Shown: positions 32,781 through 45,100 of the stretch, piece after piece | Layout of the letters: each line of letters starts with the position of its first letter | Position numbering within the stretch: position 1 is the stretch's first letter | Program-made: the position numbers and the translations under genes | The notes under the pieces: generated by a model | Databases searched by the model: none | What the model saw: only the letters and a program-made list of their open reading frames with translations | What the model was told of the DNA's origin: nothing | Source: Lumbricus rubellus | Lineage: Eukaryota; Annelida; Clitellata; Crassiclitellata; Lumbricidae | Assembly (NCBI GenBank): GCA_945859605.1 | Contig: OX243827.1 | Span: 24,322,439-24,386,438 of the forward strand | DNA: 64,000 nucleotides | Reading direction: 5' to 3'

Positions 32781-33400
32781 TCGACTTGTGGGAGAAAAAA
32801 GTCAAGTGACTTCTCTCAAGAAAATAATCAACTTGGGATCAGTGGCAATAAGCAAAATCGACTCGACTCGACTTGGGATGACTAAGTCGACTTGAAATCG
32901 ACTTGTTGGGATCGACTTCCTGGTCAAGTAGTAACGCGCCCCTGCAGGTATAGCCGTTTCGGTAGGTATATCCTAGCGGTAAAAATTTCTAGATTTAGAC
33001 TACATTATGGCGTCTGCAGCCGACTCTGATTCTGTTTTGTCTAGGACTTGATAACCGGAAGTACCACAAGCAGCCAAAGCCGCTAACATCGTTTGTTAAT
33101 CCTGTTACTTTAACGCAATTTCCTGTTTTTCCCACATAGACTACAGAAATAGTCAACTATAACGCAGTGGTGAGATTCATGTCCGTGAGATCGATAGACT
33201 AGTCTTGGTAAAACTAGAACCGCAACGCAAACTACGTGTGAAAACTGTGCATACGAAATTATTATGTGACGTTGCAGTGAACCAGCTCCTATTCTTAAAA
33301 TGAAATCAGGTTTACTGTTACATGCTCATAATGGGCAATGATAATTAGGTCGGGCTGTTTTTGTATGTAGGCATAACCGCATAGGCATGCATGTTTTTCG
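32781..33400. other. Intergenic DNA with GTCGACTT repeats
   Basis: 32783-32935 repeats TCGACTTG-like steps and ends at GCGCCCCTG, a possible hAT right end whose partner was not found. Nothing else recognised. Confidence 0.35.
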
Positions 33401-33409
33401 TACGCACGC

Positions 33410-33441
<32 letters not shown>

Positions 33442-33895
33442 ACACGCACGCACGTACTGTACGTACACACACATTATATAGCCTATATATGCATGTATGT
33501 TAGCATGTACGTGAAAATGCATGTACGACTGCATGTATGTATGTATGTATGTATGTATGTATGTATGTATGTATGTATGTATGTATGTATGTATGTATGT
33601 ATGTATGTATGTATGTATGTATGTATGTATGTATGTATGTATGTATGTATGTATGTATGTATGTATGTATGTATGTACGGCTGCATGTATGTATGTATGT
33701 ATGTATGTATGTATGTATGTATGTATGTATGTATGTATGTATGTATGTATGTATGTATGTATGTATGTATGTATGTATGTATGTATGTATGTATGTATGT
33801 ATGTATGCATGCATGCATGCATGCTAGTAAGTATGCATGCATGCATGTATATATGTATGTACGTTTGAATGTATGCATGTATGCACGTTTGTCGT
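33401..33895. repeat. (CA)n and (ATGT)n microsatellites
   Basis: CA run about 33410-33433. ATGT units run from about 33532 to 33805, with one interruption near 33677 (ACGGCTGC), then ATGC variants. Confidence 0.95.
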
Positions 33896-34560
33896 CACAC
33901 AGATTATTATCTTTCCCTCCTCCTTAACCCAGGCTTTGGATTGGCAGTACCAATAGATACCAGAATACAGACAGCGACAGAAATATAGACGGCAGAAGGC
34001 GGAAGAAGAAATTCTAATTAAGTCTTAAGTTGAAACTCGTTGGTGACGAAAGCGTTAATTGAAATACGACGACAGCCAGGAATCAGATAAGCAGCGTGAT
34101 TTACAGATAGCGCCAAGGGTGACAAGGTGCACATGCAGCTGATAACAATATCCAACATGAAATAACATCAATGACGCGCCCTGTCATGCGGCGTTCAAGG
34201 AGAATTTCAGGCGAATATCGATCTCTTAGGCCTACTCGGTATATGCTCACAGGCCACTCAAACCTCTTAATATGTAATAAGTTTGTCAGTGACCCTAAAC
34301 AGTTCCAAGGGTTGATTTCTTTAGTGTCGGTTGTAGCCAAGTGACTTCAGTATGTAATGCAATACAATGCAATATTAGAGAGGTATGCGGAATAAAAGAA
34401 GTCGATGAACTTTACTGTGGATATATTGATGCTTCTCAGACTTATAAGAGAATACTGCGAGCTGAAGAAAGGTAGGAACTAATATTAGATTTATTTTGAG
34501 AGTCGTTGACGAAAGACTGATGAAAAGACCTTGAGAATTAGATTGCCATGTATGTGTGCT
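33896..34560. other. Intergenic DNA, no gene recognised
   Basis: No exon or element supported. Confidence 0.4.
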
Positions 34561-34581
34561 TGTATTTATGTATATGTAATT

Positions 34582-34900
34582 GTGCATGTATGTATGTATG
34601 TATGTATGTATGCATGCATGCATGCATGCATGCATGCATGCATGCATGTATGTATGTATGTATGTATGTATGTATGTATGTATGTATGTATGTATGTATG
34701 TATGTATGTATGTATGTATGTATGTATGTATGTATGTATGTATGTATGTATGTATGTATGTATGTATGTATGTATGTATGTATGTATGTATGTATGTATG
34801 TATGTATGTATGTATGTATGTATGTATGTATGTATGTATGTATGTATGTATGTATGTATGTATGTATGTATGTATGTATGTATGCATATATGTATGTAAT
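34582..34900. repeat. (ATGT)n / (ATGC)n microsatellite
   Basis: ATGT, then eight ATGC units at about 34611-34648, then about 59 ATGT units. Confidence 0.95.
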
Positions 34901-34939
34901 GTATGCAGGTATGTATGCGTTTGATTATGTATGTTTTGT

Positions 34940-35030
34940 CAATCAGTCAATCAACCAATCAATCAATCAATCATTTATTAAAACATTTGTAGGTGAATGT
35001 ATATATATATATATATTATATATATACACA
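34940..35030. repeat. CAAT and TA tracts
   Basis: CAATCAATCAAT near 34937-34972 and a TATATATA run near 34998-35030. Confidence 0.8.
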
Positions 35031-35173
35031 ACATATAATACACAACAAAAATACATAAATTGTTATCGAGAAAAACCAATTTGGAGAATAGACAACAAAC
35101 ATATCAATCCTGCTAAGAGAAGACACACCAATTTCCAAGTTTTAGGTGGTAACCGAACACAAAGGAACACGAT

Positions 35174-35247
<74 letters not shown>

Positions 35248-35290
35248 AACAACAACAACAAAAGCAGCAGCAGCAACAACAACAATAACA
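35174..35290. repeat. (CAA)n tract with CAG interruptions
   Basis: About 38 CAA/CAG triplets. A poly-Gln frame crosses it, but it continues from ATGT microsatellite and is not credible as protein. It lies about 560 bp upstream of the PKG start. Confidence 0.9.
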
Positions 35291-35542
35291 AGCAATTTAA
35301 CGTTAGACTACCAAAGAGAACTAATTGCAATTATTTAATCGGGAATAATTTAGTTTACGTCCAATTCATCAAATACGATTGCAGCATTACAGTCCCATTA
35401 TTAATATTTGTAAATTGGGTCTCTTTAATGTTAAGAGGAGGTGAGCTCGAAATTGAGGGAGCCATTGATCTAATGTCTTTGCTGATGAATTTGCCAACGC
35501 AGTCACCATATTACGACAAAAATGATAAAAACGCTTTGGTCG

Positions 35543-35711
35543 CATGGGTGGAGTTTGGTTTTCGTTCTTGGGGAGGGGCTAACCCCAGCCTGCCATGGGC
35601 TTTATTGGGGGACTAACCCCGAAAAGGGTACCATTTTCATGGTAAAAAGTTGAATCTGGGCCTTCTTGAAGGAGCTTAGGCCCCCCTAACCCCTGATAAA
35701 CTCCTCCCATG
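35543..35711. mobile_element. hAT-type MITE, 169 bp, TSD TTTGGTCG
   Basis: CATGGGTGGAGTTT and AAACTCCTCCCATG ends, flanked by perfect TTTGGTCG (35535-35542 and 35712-35719). It ends 135 bp before the PKG start codon, thus in the 5' UTR or promoter region. Confidence 0.85.
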
Positions 35712-35846
35712 TTTGGTCGTGTTTTCAGTGACAATACAGATTCCATTTCACCGTAAACCTCAGAGTATTATAGACCACTAACCGGACTCTCCACTCTCTG
35801 GATCTAATCCATCGTTTCTTCCGTCTCAATTCAACGGAAGTTAAAC

Positions 35847-36172
35847 ATGGGGAGCACTGCAGAGTTCCAGAAGATGATCCGCCAGAGGGACGACCGGATC
35901 TCTGAGCTGGAACGGACTGTGGCCAAGCAGAGGGACATCATCGACGACCTCAACAGCAAGCTGGACAAGATCCAGACGGTCATGCACGATCAAATCCGGG
36001 ACTCCCTCGGACCCGGGGTCGGGACCGGCGGTGGAGGTGAGGTGGCGAGGAAGAGAGCCAGGGCGACGGGAATCTCGGCCGAACCGGGAGGGATGCCTCA
36101 GTCGCAAAGGACCTCGAAGAGTCAACATGAGTTCACGAAAGAGATGTTCAAGACTCACACGAAGTCCAACAG
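35847..36172 (+). CDS. PRKG1: PKG exon 1: zipper and autoinhibitory segment
   Basis: ATG at 35847 (TTAAACATGGGG). Zipper core residues I11, I18, V25, I32, L39, M46 and L21, L35, I42 follow a heptad, which supports dimerisation. A Gly-rich linker is followed by KRARATGISAEP (about 69-80). Donor AACAG|GTTACT, phase 2. The 3' end of this exon with its donor is duplicated twice downstream (42500 and 42719). Confidence 0.93.
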
Positions 36173-39100
36173 GTTACTAGTTGATAATATTGATTATCTT
36201 TGTTTCTCAATCTAGGAACTGATTCTATTTATTGCACACCTCTTTTAAGTAAAGAATTTGCTCTATAAGTATTTGCGTGCTTTTAATTCGCACTAGATAT
36301 AAGTAGATATAAGTAGATATAAGTAGATATAAGTAGATATAAGGCAATAGATAGGCAGTAGATATAAGGCAATTAATGTGTCTCAACCAGACAAAAACAA
36401 CATTCAACAATATGATGACCTTACATGTAAGCTTATGACTTTCGTTTTGGGTGTTTTGGCTGCTATCGATAAGTCCAAAACCAGCATGGAAGCTAAACAT
36501 CGGGTATCTAAGGGGGCCTCAGATTTCCTGTTTGAAGGTGAGATCCAGTTCAGATGGACTAAGCCAGATAATGGAAACGTTTAAAATTGTTTGGTTTCTT
36601 ATGATGGCTTGTGTTATCGCACATTGGAACATGCGTGGCCTGAGGGCACATCTTTACCAGTTTAAAAACTATCTTTGTAACACAAGAATATCTCCAGATA
36701 TAATATGTTTGCAAGAAACTTTTTTAAAAGAGAAATATCAAACACCTAAATTTGATAATTATAGTGTTGTAAGAAAGGATAATACTAAGCACAGTCGCGG
36801 AGGTTTAGCCATCCTAATTAAAAGTGGTATTAGTTTTACATTATTAGACAGTGATAATATTGAAAATGTTGAAACATTAGGCGTAAATATTAAAACTGAA
36901 ATTGGTCACTTAGATATTATAAATACATACATCGCTCCAGGAAATAAAATTGCTAAAGCCGACATTGAAAAAATCTTTCCACTAAAAAGAGCCATTGTTT
37001 TGGGAGACCTGAATGCTCACAACAAAAGTTGGGGGAGCACAAACATCAATGAAAGAGGTCAGATTTTAGAAGAAATTATAAATGATAAAAGTTTAACTAT
37101 TCTAAATACAGGACAACCCACATTAATACCTCCCATGCATTCCAAGAATCGTTCAGTAATTCAAAGGAGCTGGCCTTAAATTGTCGGCATTATGTTTCTA
37201 ATAATAGCATGGGTTCAGACCATTACTTGTGTAACATAATTGTAAATGAGGAGGTTCAAATTGAACCTAACATGAGTATGCAAATGTGGAAGTTGAAGAA
37301 GGCCGACTGGAAAGCTTTTAAGGAAAATAGTCAATATTTTTTAACTGAAGGTCTTATTGATGAAAATAATAATGATACTTTCAAAAATATTGTAGAATCT
37401 CTCACGTCATTAGCCAATGAAACGCTACCTTGTAAGAAAAATAAACCCAACAATAAACATTTCCAATTAAATAGGAAACACAAACCAACTCCATTTTGGA
37501 ATAACAAATGCACCGAAGTAATCTACAGCAGAAATAAAGTTAGAAACAAAGCTATAAAGTCAAAGGAGTTGAAAGACTACATAGAATTAAAACATCAAGA
37601 AGCAGTTGTAAAGGTGACCTTAAAATCAGAAGCAAAAGCTAGTTGGGAAAACTTTTGTTCTGAATTAACTGACCAAACTAAATTGGGTAAGGTATGGGAC
37701 ATGGCTCGACGGATGAATGGTGTAACATCATATAGTTCCATCCCAACCTTAAATTCTAATGGATTGCTTGCAGAGAATAATTTAGACAAATCTAACCTAT
37801 TGGCGCAAATGTATGCCAATACTAGTAGTAATAGTAACTATAGTCCAAAATTTGTTGAGCATTTAAAAAGTGTCAAAAATGAACATAGCCCAATTCCATC
37901 TGATAACTTACCAGACCTAGAAGACATAGAGGCTCTTAACGAAAATTTCTCAATCAAAGAATTAAAAGATGCCATTCGAAATTCTAAATGTAATAAATCG
38001 CCAGGCGATGACAAAATTCCTTATGAATTTATTAAACATCTACATAGTCGTGCACTTAAAATATTGTTAGATTTTTACAATAAGATATGGACAGAGAGTG
38101 AATTGCCTGATGATTGGCATCATGCTATTATATTACCTCTTTTGAAACCGAATAAGAGTGCATCTAATCCTGAATCCTATAGGCCCATATCATTGACATC
38201 AACTCTGTGTAAAATCATGGAAAAACTGATTACTAATCGGTTGCAGTGGTTTGTGGAAAAAAACAATCTGCTTTCAAAAAATCAGTCTGGTTTCCGAAAA
38301 AACAAAAGTACTATAAACCAGATACTTAAATTGCAAGATAATATTTTGAAAAAGTTTAAAAATAAAGAAGATGTATTAGCAATATTTATTGATTTTGAAC
38401 GTGCATATGACATGCTCCATATTCCAACATTACAGAAAAAGCTCTTAAATATGGGAATTATAGGTAAAACATATAATTGGATAGTAAACTTTTTATCCAA
38501 TAGAACATTTCAGGTCAAAGTTGGTGCTTCTCTCTCTGACATTTGCATTTTAGAAAATGGTACACCTCAAGGGTCCATTATATCACCCTTATTGTTTCTT
38601 ATAATGATAAATGACATACCTGGTGAGTTAGATGGAGTACAAATGACCTTATTTGCTGATGACAGCTCCATTTATGCTAGCCATCGCAACCGTAGTAAAT
38701 TGCAGAACAAAATTCAATTGTCATTAGATACAATTAATGCTTGGTGCAATAAGAACGGTTTTAAAATTTCTATCAGTAAAACTATAGGAGTGTTATTTAC
38801 TAAGAAACGCAGGCTATCAAACATTGACATAAAAATTGGGAGTGAACACATTAAAATTGAAAAAACAGTAAAATTCCTTGGGGTAATTTTTGATCACAGG
38901 TTGTCATGGAAACCACATTTAGAATATGTTATTGCTAAGTGTAGAAATCGTATGAATCTTATGAGAGCAGTGTCTGGCCACCATTGGGGCGCTTCGAAAA
39001 AAGCCCTAATTCACATATATCGGGCCCTTATTAGATCAGTCATTGATTACGGGGATGCAGCTTTTTCATCAGCACCTAAATCGTATCTAGATAAGTTATC

Positions 39101-42100
39101 ATCTATTCAGACTGAAGCGCTTAGATTGTGCTGTGGCGCTGCCAAAGGAACTGCAGCCATAGCTCTTCAGAATGAGTGCGGTGAAATGCCTCTAGAAATG
39201 AGAAGATTGCAGAGTTCACTAAAGTTGGGTGCTAAAGTTTTGGGAACTTCTGATCATCCGCTTGAATCTGCTTATAAATTGCATTGGACGGATGAGTTCA
39301 GAACATCTGGTCAAAATAACCAGTCCACTTACATAAGAACACATAGTTTTTTCTCCTCTCTTAATCTCCCCTTTCAATCCCCCACCTTTCCTACGACTCC
39401 ATTTTGGTTAAATAATGATATTGATGTCGATGTGAGTCTTCACAAAGAAATGAGTAAGAAATACGACAACCCTGAGCTTTTGCATCTTCTATCACTGGAA
39501 CATATAAATAAATATCCTACTTTCACGCACATATATACAGATGGTTCAAAAGTAGATAATTTAGTCGCTGCAGCTTATACAATCCCTACCCTAAATTTAG
39601 ACAAACAACTCCGTCTTTGTGACAACTCTAGCATATTTGCAGCTGAATTAACTGCTATTAAAGAAGTATTCTCCTGGATATCAGAAAATGAAGACCAAGA
39701 CCTTAAAGACTTTGTTATATTTTCTGACTCTTTAAGTGTTCTGACGTCTATTAAGAATTCGTTTACAAAGTCCCGTCCAAACCTATTACAAGAAACAATA
39801 AGAATCTTTAATCAAATTAAAATTAGTAAAGTGCTTTTGATCTGGATCCCGAGTCATGTAAATATATTAGGTAATGAGAGAGCGGATACTTTAGCAAAGC
39901 AATCACTGACTATGCCAATTATTAATTCAACAAACTATTTAGAATTGCAAGAAGTTGCTTCAATTGTAAAATTGCATGTAATTGAGAAGTGGCAGACATA
40001 CTATGACAGTGTTCCCAAGGGCCATCACTATAAATATATATCTCCAGTTGTGAACACAAACTTGAAATTTACAGACCTTGATAGAAAGAAGGAGGTTCAA
40101 ATTTCAAGATTACGATTAGGCAAGGTAAATCTAAATGAAAGACTCTATATTATGAAAAAGCATGAAAATGGTCTTTGTAATTTATGTAAAGTCCCAGAGA
40201 ACATAGATCATTTATTATTAACTTGCAAAAAAGAAAATATCTCTACCACTTTAAGAGATTCCTGTGTTTCTTTTAAAGTAGACTTCAACATCAAGAATTT
40301 GCTTGATCGTGGTTATATGCAAAGTGTTGTTTATAGGCTTATAAACCTGATAAATAAAGGAAAAATTGTATAATCTCCGTCATTTGTGGAACAGTGTGGA
40401 AATGTGCAAACACCATTTTAATCTGGGAAGCTTTATTTCTGAATGTTTGTTGTTATTTTTGATGTTGTTTGATTTTCTCGTAAATTGTGTGAGCTAAATT
40501 AAGAAATAGAACAAGATTCGTACGTTGGTTGATCTACAGATTTATAGAGACATTGAGTAACATATTAACAGTTTTGAAACATAGTTGTTTAGTACAGTGT
40601 TTTAGTTGTCCAAAATTAACTGGGGGGGTCAGTAATTTTTTACAGATTACCAAAGTACACAAATACATGTCAAATCCCTGCCGTTACAGAAATTAAAAAC
40701 GGTGATTTGTAACTTTCTTTTTCCGCTCTCCAACACGTCATGTAATTATACTCGCCTTTATTCATGAAATACAGTTGTATTCACTTTAATTACAGTACTT
40801 GCCAAATGTTTCAACTGTAAATGATCAGAGTCAAAATGAAGATTTTATGCTGCCAATATGACATTCACATCTTTGTATTATTAGACTTGCAAGCTTAGAT
40901 AATTATTTCACTTCTCAATCTCGACATTGCGTGACTGCTACACACTTGTTCATGTAAATGGCTAAAACCATGATTTAGCTAACATGCCACAGAATTCTAA
41001 AGTTTTTAAATAAGAGTTACTATTCACACAAAAATAATGTCGAGCTGTGTTTAGTAACTTCCTTTTTCTTAGGAAGTCCGGTGGCTTTGTCCAAAGCACC
41101 ATGTCTGCCAGCTTTAAGCCATGAAATAACATATTTATCAACATTCCATGCCGTAAGAGGCGGACCGTTGATGCCAATCATCAACAGATCATTGACTGAA
41201 TTCACCAGGAGCCTGTTTCTTCCACTGGTGTGGTAGAGATTCATCTGACTGAATCCTCTCTCACACTCAGCAGAAGAAACAGGTAAAACTTCCAACAAAT
41301 CGACAAGTGTCTGTAATTTCTGACCCACAAGTACACCATCACTGTTTTTAAACATAGATGTCGATGGTTTAGCTTTGGGCCCATAGCTGTGGTTGGCCTG
41401 GACTGCCTCGCTGGACATATCGGCACAGCGAGACTTTTTATTAAAATCTTTTTCTTCTTCGTCGCCACCATCGCCGACGATCTTTCGCTTGCTTTTCGCG
41501 AATCCAAACGCAAACAAACTCATTTCTCTGCAACTTTTCAAGAGAAACTGGACGATTTAACATGCAATCAGTAGCTGACAAACAGGAAAAGGAAATACGT
41601 TGAAGAACATGAACATTACTAATATTTATTTGAGAATGGCTCCCTACCCGCGTCATAAATTATAGGCTGGTGTCTGGTTCCCTACTCTCAGTCACGCATT
41701 GTATCGACAAGTATTGCAGCCAATTAATTTGAGACACGAATAAAGAATCATACGAATATGGACGAAGGGGCCAAGGAACTGGGGGGGTCAGAAGCTGACC
41801 CCCTCAACACATTTTTAGTCACTTAACTGAGGGGGTCAGACAACGAACTGAGGGGGTCCAACCCCCCCAACCCCCCGACAACTAAATCACTGGTTTAGTA
41901 TAACAAATATGATATAAAAAATTTAAGTTGTGTGACAATGTATTCAAAACTGATCATGCGTGTGTACTGTTGTTGTTTTGCTATTATTGATTGTCATGCA
42001 ATTGTAACATGATTGTGTGGGAATATATTTTGTCGTCATTGCTTTTGTTACAGCAAAACTATATCTAATAGTAACCTGTTTAAGAATTTCTTTCAATGAA

Positions 42101-45100
42101 ATGTAGAAGTTTTGAATCAAATTCGTATTAAGAATGGTAATCAAGAAAATTATGTGACATTTCTTGCATGTAAGCATGTGACAATTACTGCAGTATATAA
42201 ATGAATTTCCTAAGCAAAGGTTTTAACATAACTTGAATTATTGATGTTATTAACTGTTAACCATTTTGCTCTCAAGCAATGAACACTAATGACATTGAAA
42301 ACTAATATTATGTTATAGCTATGGCAACGAACATTGATATTGTTATGACAACGTTATATGGTGTATTTTGAACGCCATAAATTCACTATTACTGTCCTGT
42401 ATAAGCTGTAAATTGTCGTCAACGGCCTTAGATGCCATACGACGACGTTAAACTTTGGTTAAATAAATAAATTCGCACAAGATCATATTGGTAGCAAAAG
42501 AGATGTTCAAGACTCACACGAAGTCCAACAGGTTACTGTTAATATTGATTATCTTGTGTCTCCATTTCGATGCAGCTATATAATAGCTTCGCTTTCTTTC
42601 TGTATCTGTAGGAATTGAGAAACTGATTCTATTTATTACACACCTCTTTTAAGTAAAGAATTTGCTCTATAAGTATTTGCATGGTTTTAATTCGCACAAG
42701 ATCATATTGGTAGCAAAATAGATGCTTAAAACTCACACGAAGTCCAACAGGTTACTGTTAATATTGATTATTCTGTCTCTATTTCGATGTATATATTATT
42801 ACATGTGTATATAAAATTATCTTCTCTTACCATTACTGGTCATAAGTGCTATGATATGCCGAGCAAATTTCTGTCCAGGGTAACGGCCTCTGTTGTCATA
42901 AACCCTGGTCAAATCGGATCCATCCATTTCTTTCCTTCTGTTACAGTATACCTGTACGAATTGAGAAACTTTTCATATTTATTACACACCTCATTTAAGT
43001 GATAAATTCGCTCTGTAAGTAGTTTCTTGCAATGGGTGTTATTATAATATGATCAACATATCGGCGCTATACAAATTCAGTAAGCTTTTAAAACGAATGA
43101 TGTCAATGATATATTTAAATCAGACTCATGATTTTTTATGCCACATACACGACGGAAATTGTTAAAATAATGTCCGTTGTTCGCCACTACTTTCGTTAAA
43201 CTGTGCATCCGTCCGTCCGTCAGTTTGTAAGTTCGTCAGGGATTTTTTTACCATGCAGTTGTACACAAAATGTGCAGTTCTAAATGGTTTTGGGCAGTTG
43301 CAGAAGCACTTCTCTGCAGTTAAAACTAGTAAAAAAAGATCATTGTTTCCCCCCCCCCCATTGGAAATATTTTGCCATGGATGATAGGAAATTAAAGAAA
43401 GGGTTGTGCAGTTTTAAAAATTCCTTATAAGCAACCCTGCTGTCCGTCCTTTCATTCACCCATCCATTCATCCATCAATCCATTCACTTGTCCGTCCGTC
43501 CGTCCATTCGTCCGTCCGTCCGCCCATCCATTCACCCGTAAACTCAAGAGATAACGGTAACACTTGAAGTCTAATTAATATCGACGCATAATATTGTAGT
43601 CTAGCTTTCGGCGTCAACAACAACAGCAACAGCCAAGACAAGAACCATTCAGAGGGGTGGGCCAAAACAATGACGATATTATTACAATACTTTCTAGTAG
43701 TTAGGGGTGGATCCAGGAGGGTCAATCCGGCAATGCCCCCCATTGAAAACTGCCATGGGACGTGCCCCCCCCCATTCGGTTTGAAATTAGCAATACGAAC
43801 ACAGGTGTAATGGCATATTGCCCCCCCTGTTTATAAAATTGCATGGGACGTGGCCCCCATTCGGCTTTCAAGTGGAGGACAAAAACAAAAAAGTCATCAA
43901 CTTTTTCGACCCCGGATGAAAAGTCCTTTTTCCGCAGCCAAAGACCGATGACTAAAAAAAGGTCTTGAACTTTTTGCGCAACCAACAACGAAATTTTTCC
44001 CCTGTCCCAAGATCTGATATTTTGCCCCCCTCCCCGGAACAGTTCTGGATCCGCCACTGCTAGTAGTTTCTACCAAGGTTCGACGCCAATTGTGTCACAT
44101 TACGTAATTGCCATCGTTTGTTTCATGCTTATAATTGTGTTCTTAACAGTTCAAGAACACTGATCCACCAAGCAATCGTTGAGAACCAATTCATGCGTCA
44201 TCTATCACCGGCTTGCATCAGTGAAATCGTGGAACTGGTACGACCGGTGGAGTTTCGAAAAGGAAGTCTCATCATCCAAGAGGGTGAAGAGGGAAGTGAA
44301 GTCTTCATACTCGAAGGTAAGTTTTCAGTTCCTCCACCATCATTACTAGTCACACACAATCACTCCGCTCCCCAGGATCCTCTGTCCATCATACCTTGGG
44401 CTTTTCATTAGAAGTTGAAGTCAGACCTTTTCAAGAACAGTTACTCTTACCCTGTCTCATCTGATCCTCAACCTTCCAATTCTCGACCCAGACGACAACC
44501 GCATTAGTATCTGTTCCGCACCTCTGATCCTATGGTAACTCGACCCGGACCACCGTTGGACTACTCTTAAGGACAACCCTTAAATTGACGCAACGCAGCG
44601 CTCGTTAATAAGCTGGTGCCCCGCGCTTGGCTTTCGAGTTGCGCTTTGGAAGCTTGGAGATTACGATTAGGCCTAAGATTGCCATTAAGTAACCCAGTGA
44701 TTTTCAACGGGGTTCCGCGGAACCCTTGGGTTCCGCGGGCGTCGGCCAGGTGTTCCGCGGCAGTTTGATAGAAATTCTATGGCACCAACTAAAATCGCAA
44801 AAATAGGCTATTTGCAGTGAATAGGTTCTTTCACAGCTTTCAGTCATTCTTGCTTACAATAACATTATTACGCGATGCATTGTTGTTTTTTATAATTATG
44901 TTTTTGCTGTTCGATACATGTAGCCTACATGTACATGTATAATTATGTCCTTCTAGTTCATTACTTGTTATTCGGAAGTCACGTGCGTCATTATGGAAAT
45001 CAATGGGCTTACAAGCATAGGCTATAGATTGTTTATACGACACGGTACGTTCCATCTATAATACAGTCGGACAATCAAAAACAAAGCATTTTTATCACTG

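Larger units (their letters stand above)
36294..42469 (+). mobile_element. LINE with endonuclease, RT and RNase H (I-superfamily-like), 6.2 kb
   Basis: Inserted in PKG intron 1 in the same orientation as the gene. The 5' end holds five tandem AGATATAAGT units. A short frame (36378-36584) may be an ORF1 remnant. ORF2 starts with an endonuclease (IAHWNMRGL, DIICLQE, RGGLAIL, LGDLNAHNKSWGS), followed by RT, RNase H and a C-terminal Cys/His motif. The 3' UTR ends GACGACGTTAAACTTTGGTT then AAATAAATAA. A 1.3-kb hAT element interrupts the 3' UTR. APE plus RNase H suggests the I/R1/Loa group; the clade is not resolved. A frame break near 37140-37180 splits ORF2. Confidence 0.9.
36285..42478. repeat. 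LINE target-site duplication AATTCGCAC
   Basis: AATTCGCAC at 36285-36293 and 42470-42478 bounds the LINE. The paralogous empty site at about 42690 (TTTTAATTCGCACAAGATCA) shows the sequence before insertion. Confidence 0.85.
36141..43060. repeat. Three tandem copies of PKG exon 1 end plus donor plus intron
   Basis: Copy 1 starts at 36141 and is split by a LINE; copies 2 and 3 start at about 42500 and 42719. Each begins GATG(T/C)T(C/T)AA(G/A)ACTCACACG and GAAGTCCAACAGGTTACT, then shares TGATTCTATTTATTACACAC and TTTGCTCTATAAGTATTTGC. Copy 3 is the most diverged. Copies 2 and 3 have only the last 30-odd bases of the exon, so they are not usable exons. Confidence 0.85.

Noticed and set aside
34548..35288. 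Poly-Gln protein
   Set aside because: The frame runs from an ATGT microsatellite into CAA repeats; no independent coding evidence.
44118..44149. Start of PKG exon 2 frame at the ATG 44118
   Set aside because: The acceptor at 44148-44149 joins exon 1 in phase, so the upstream ATG is intronic.
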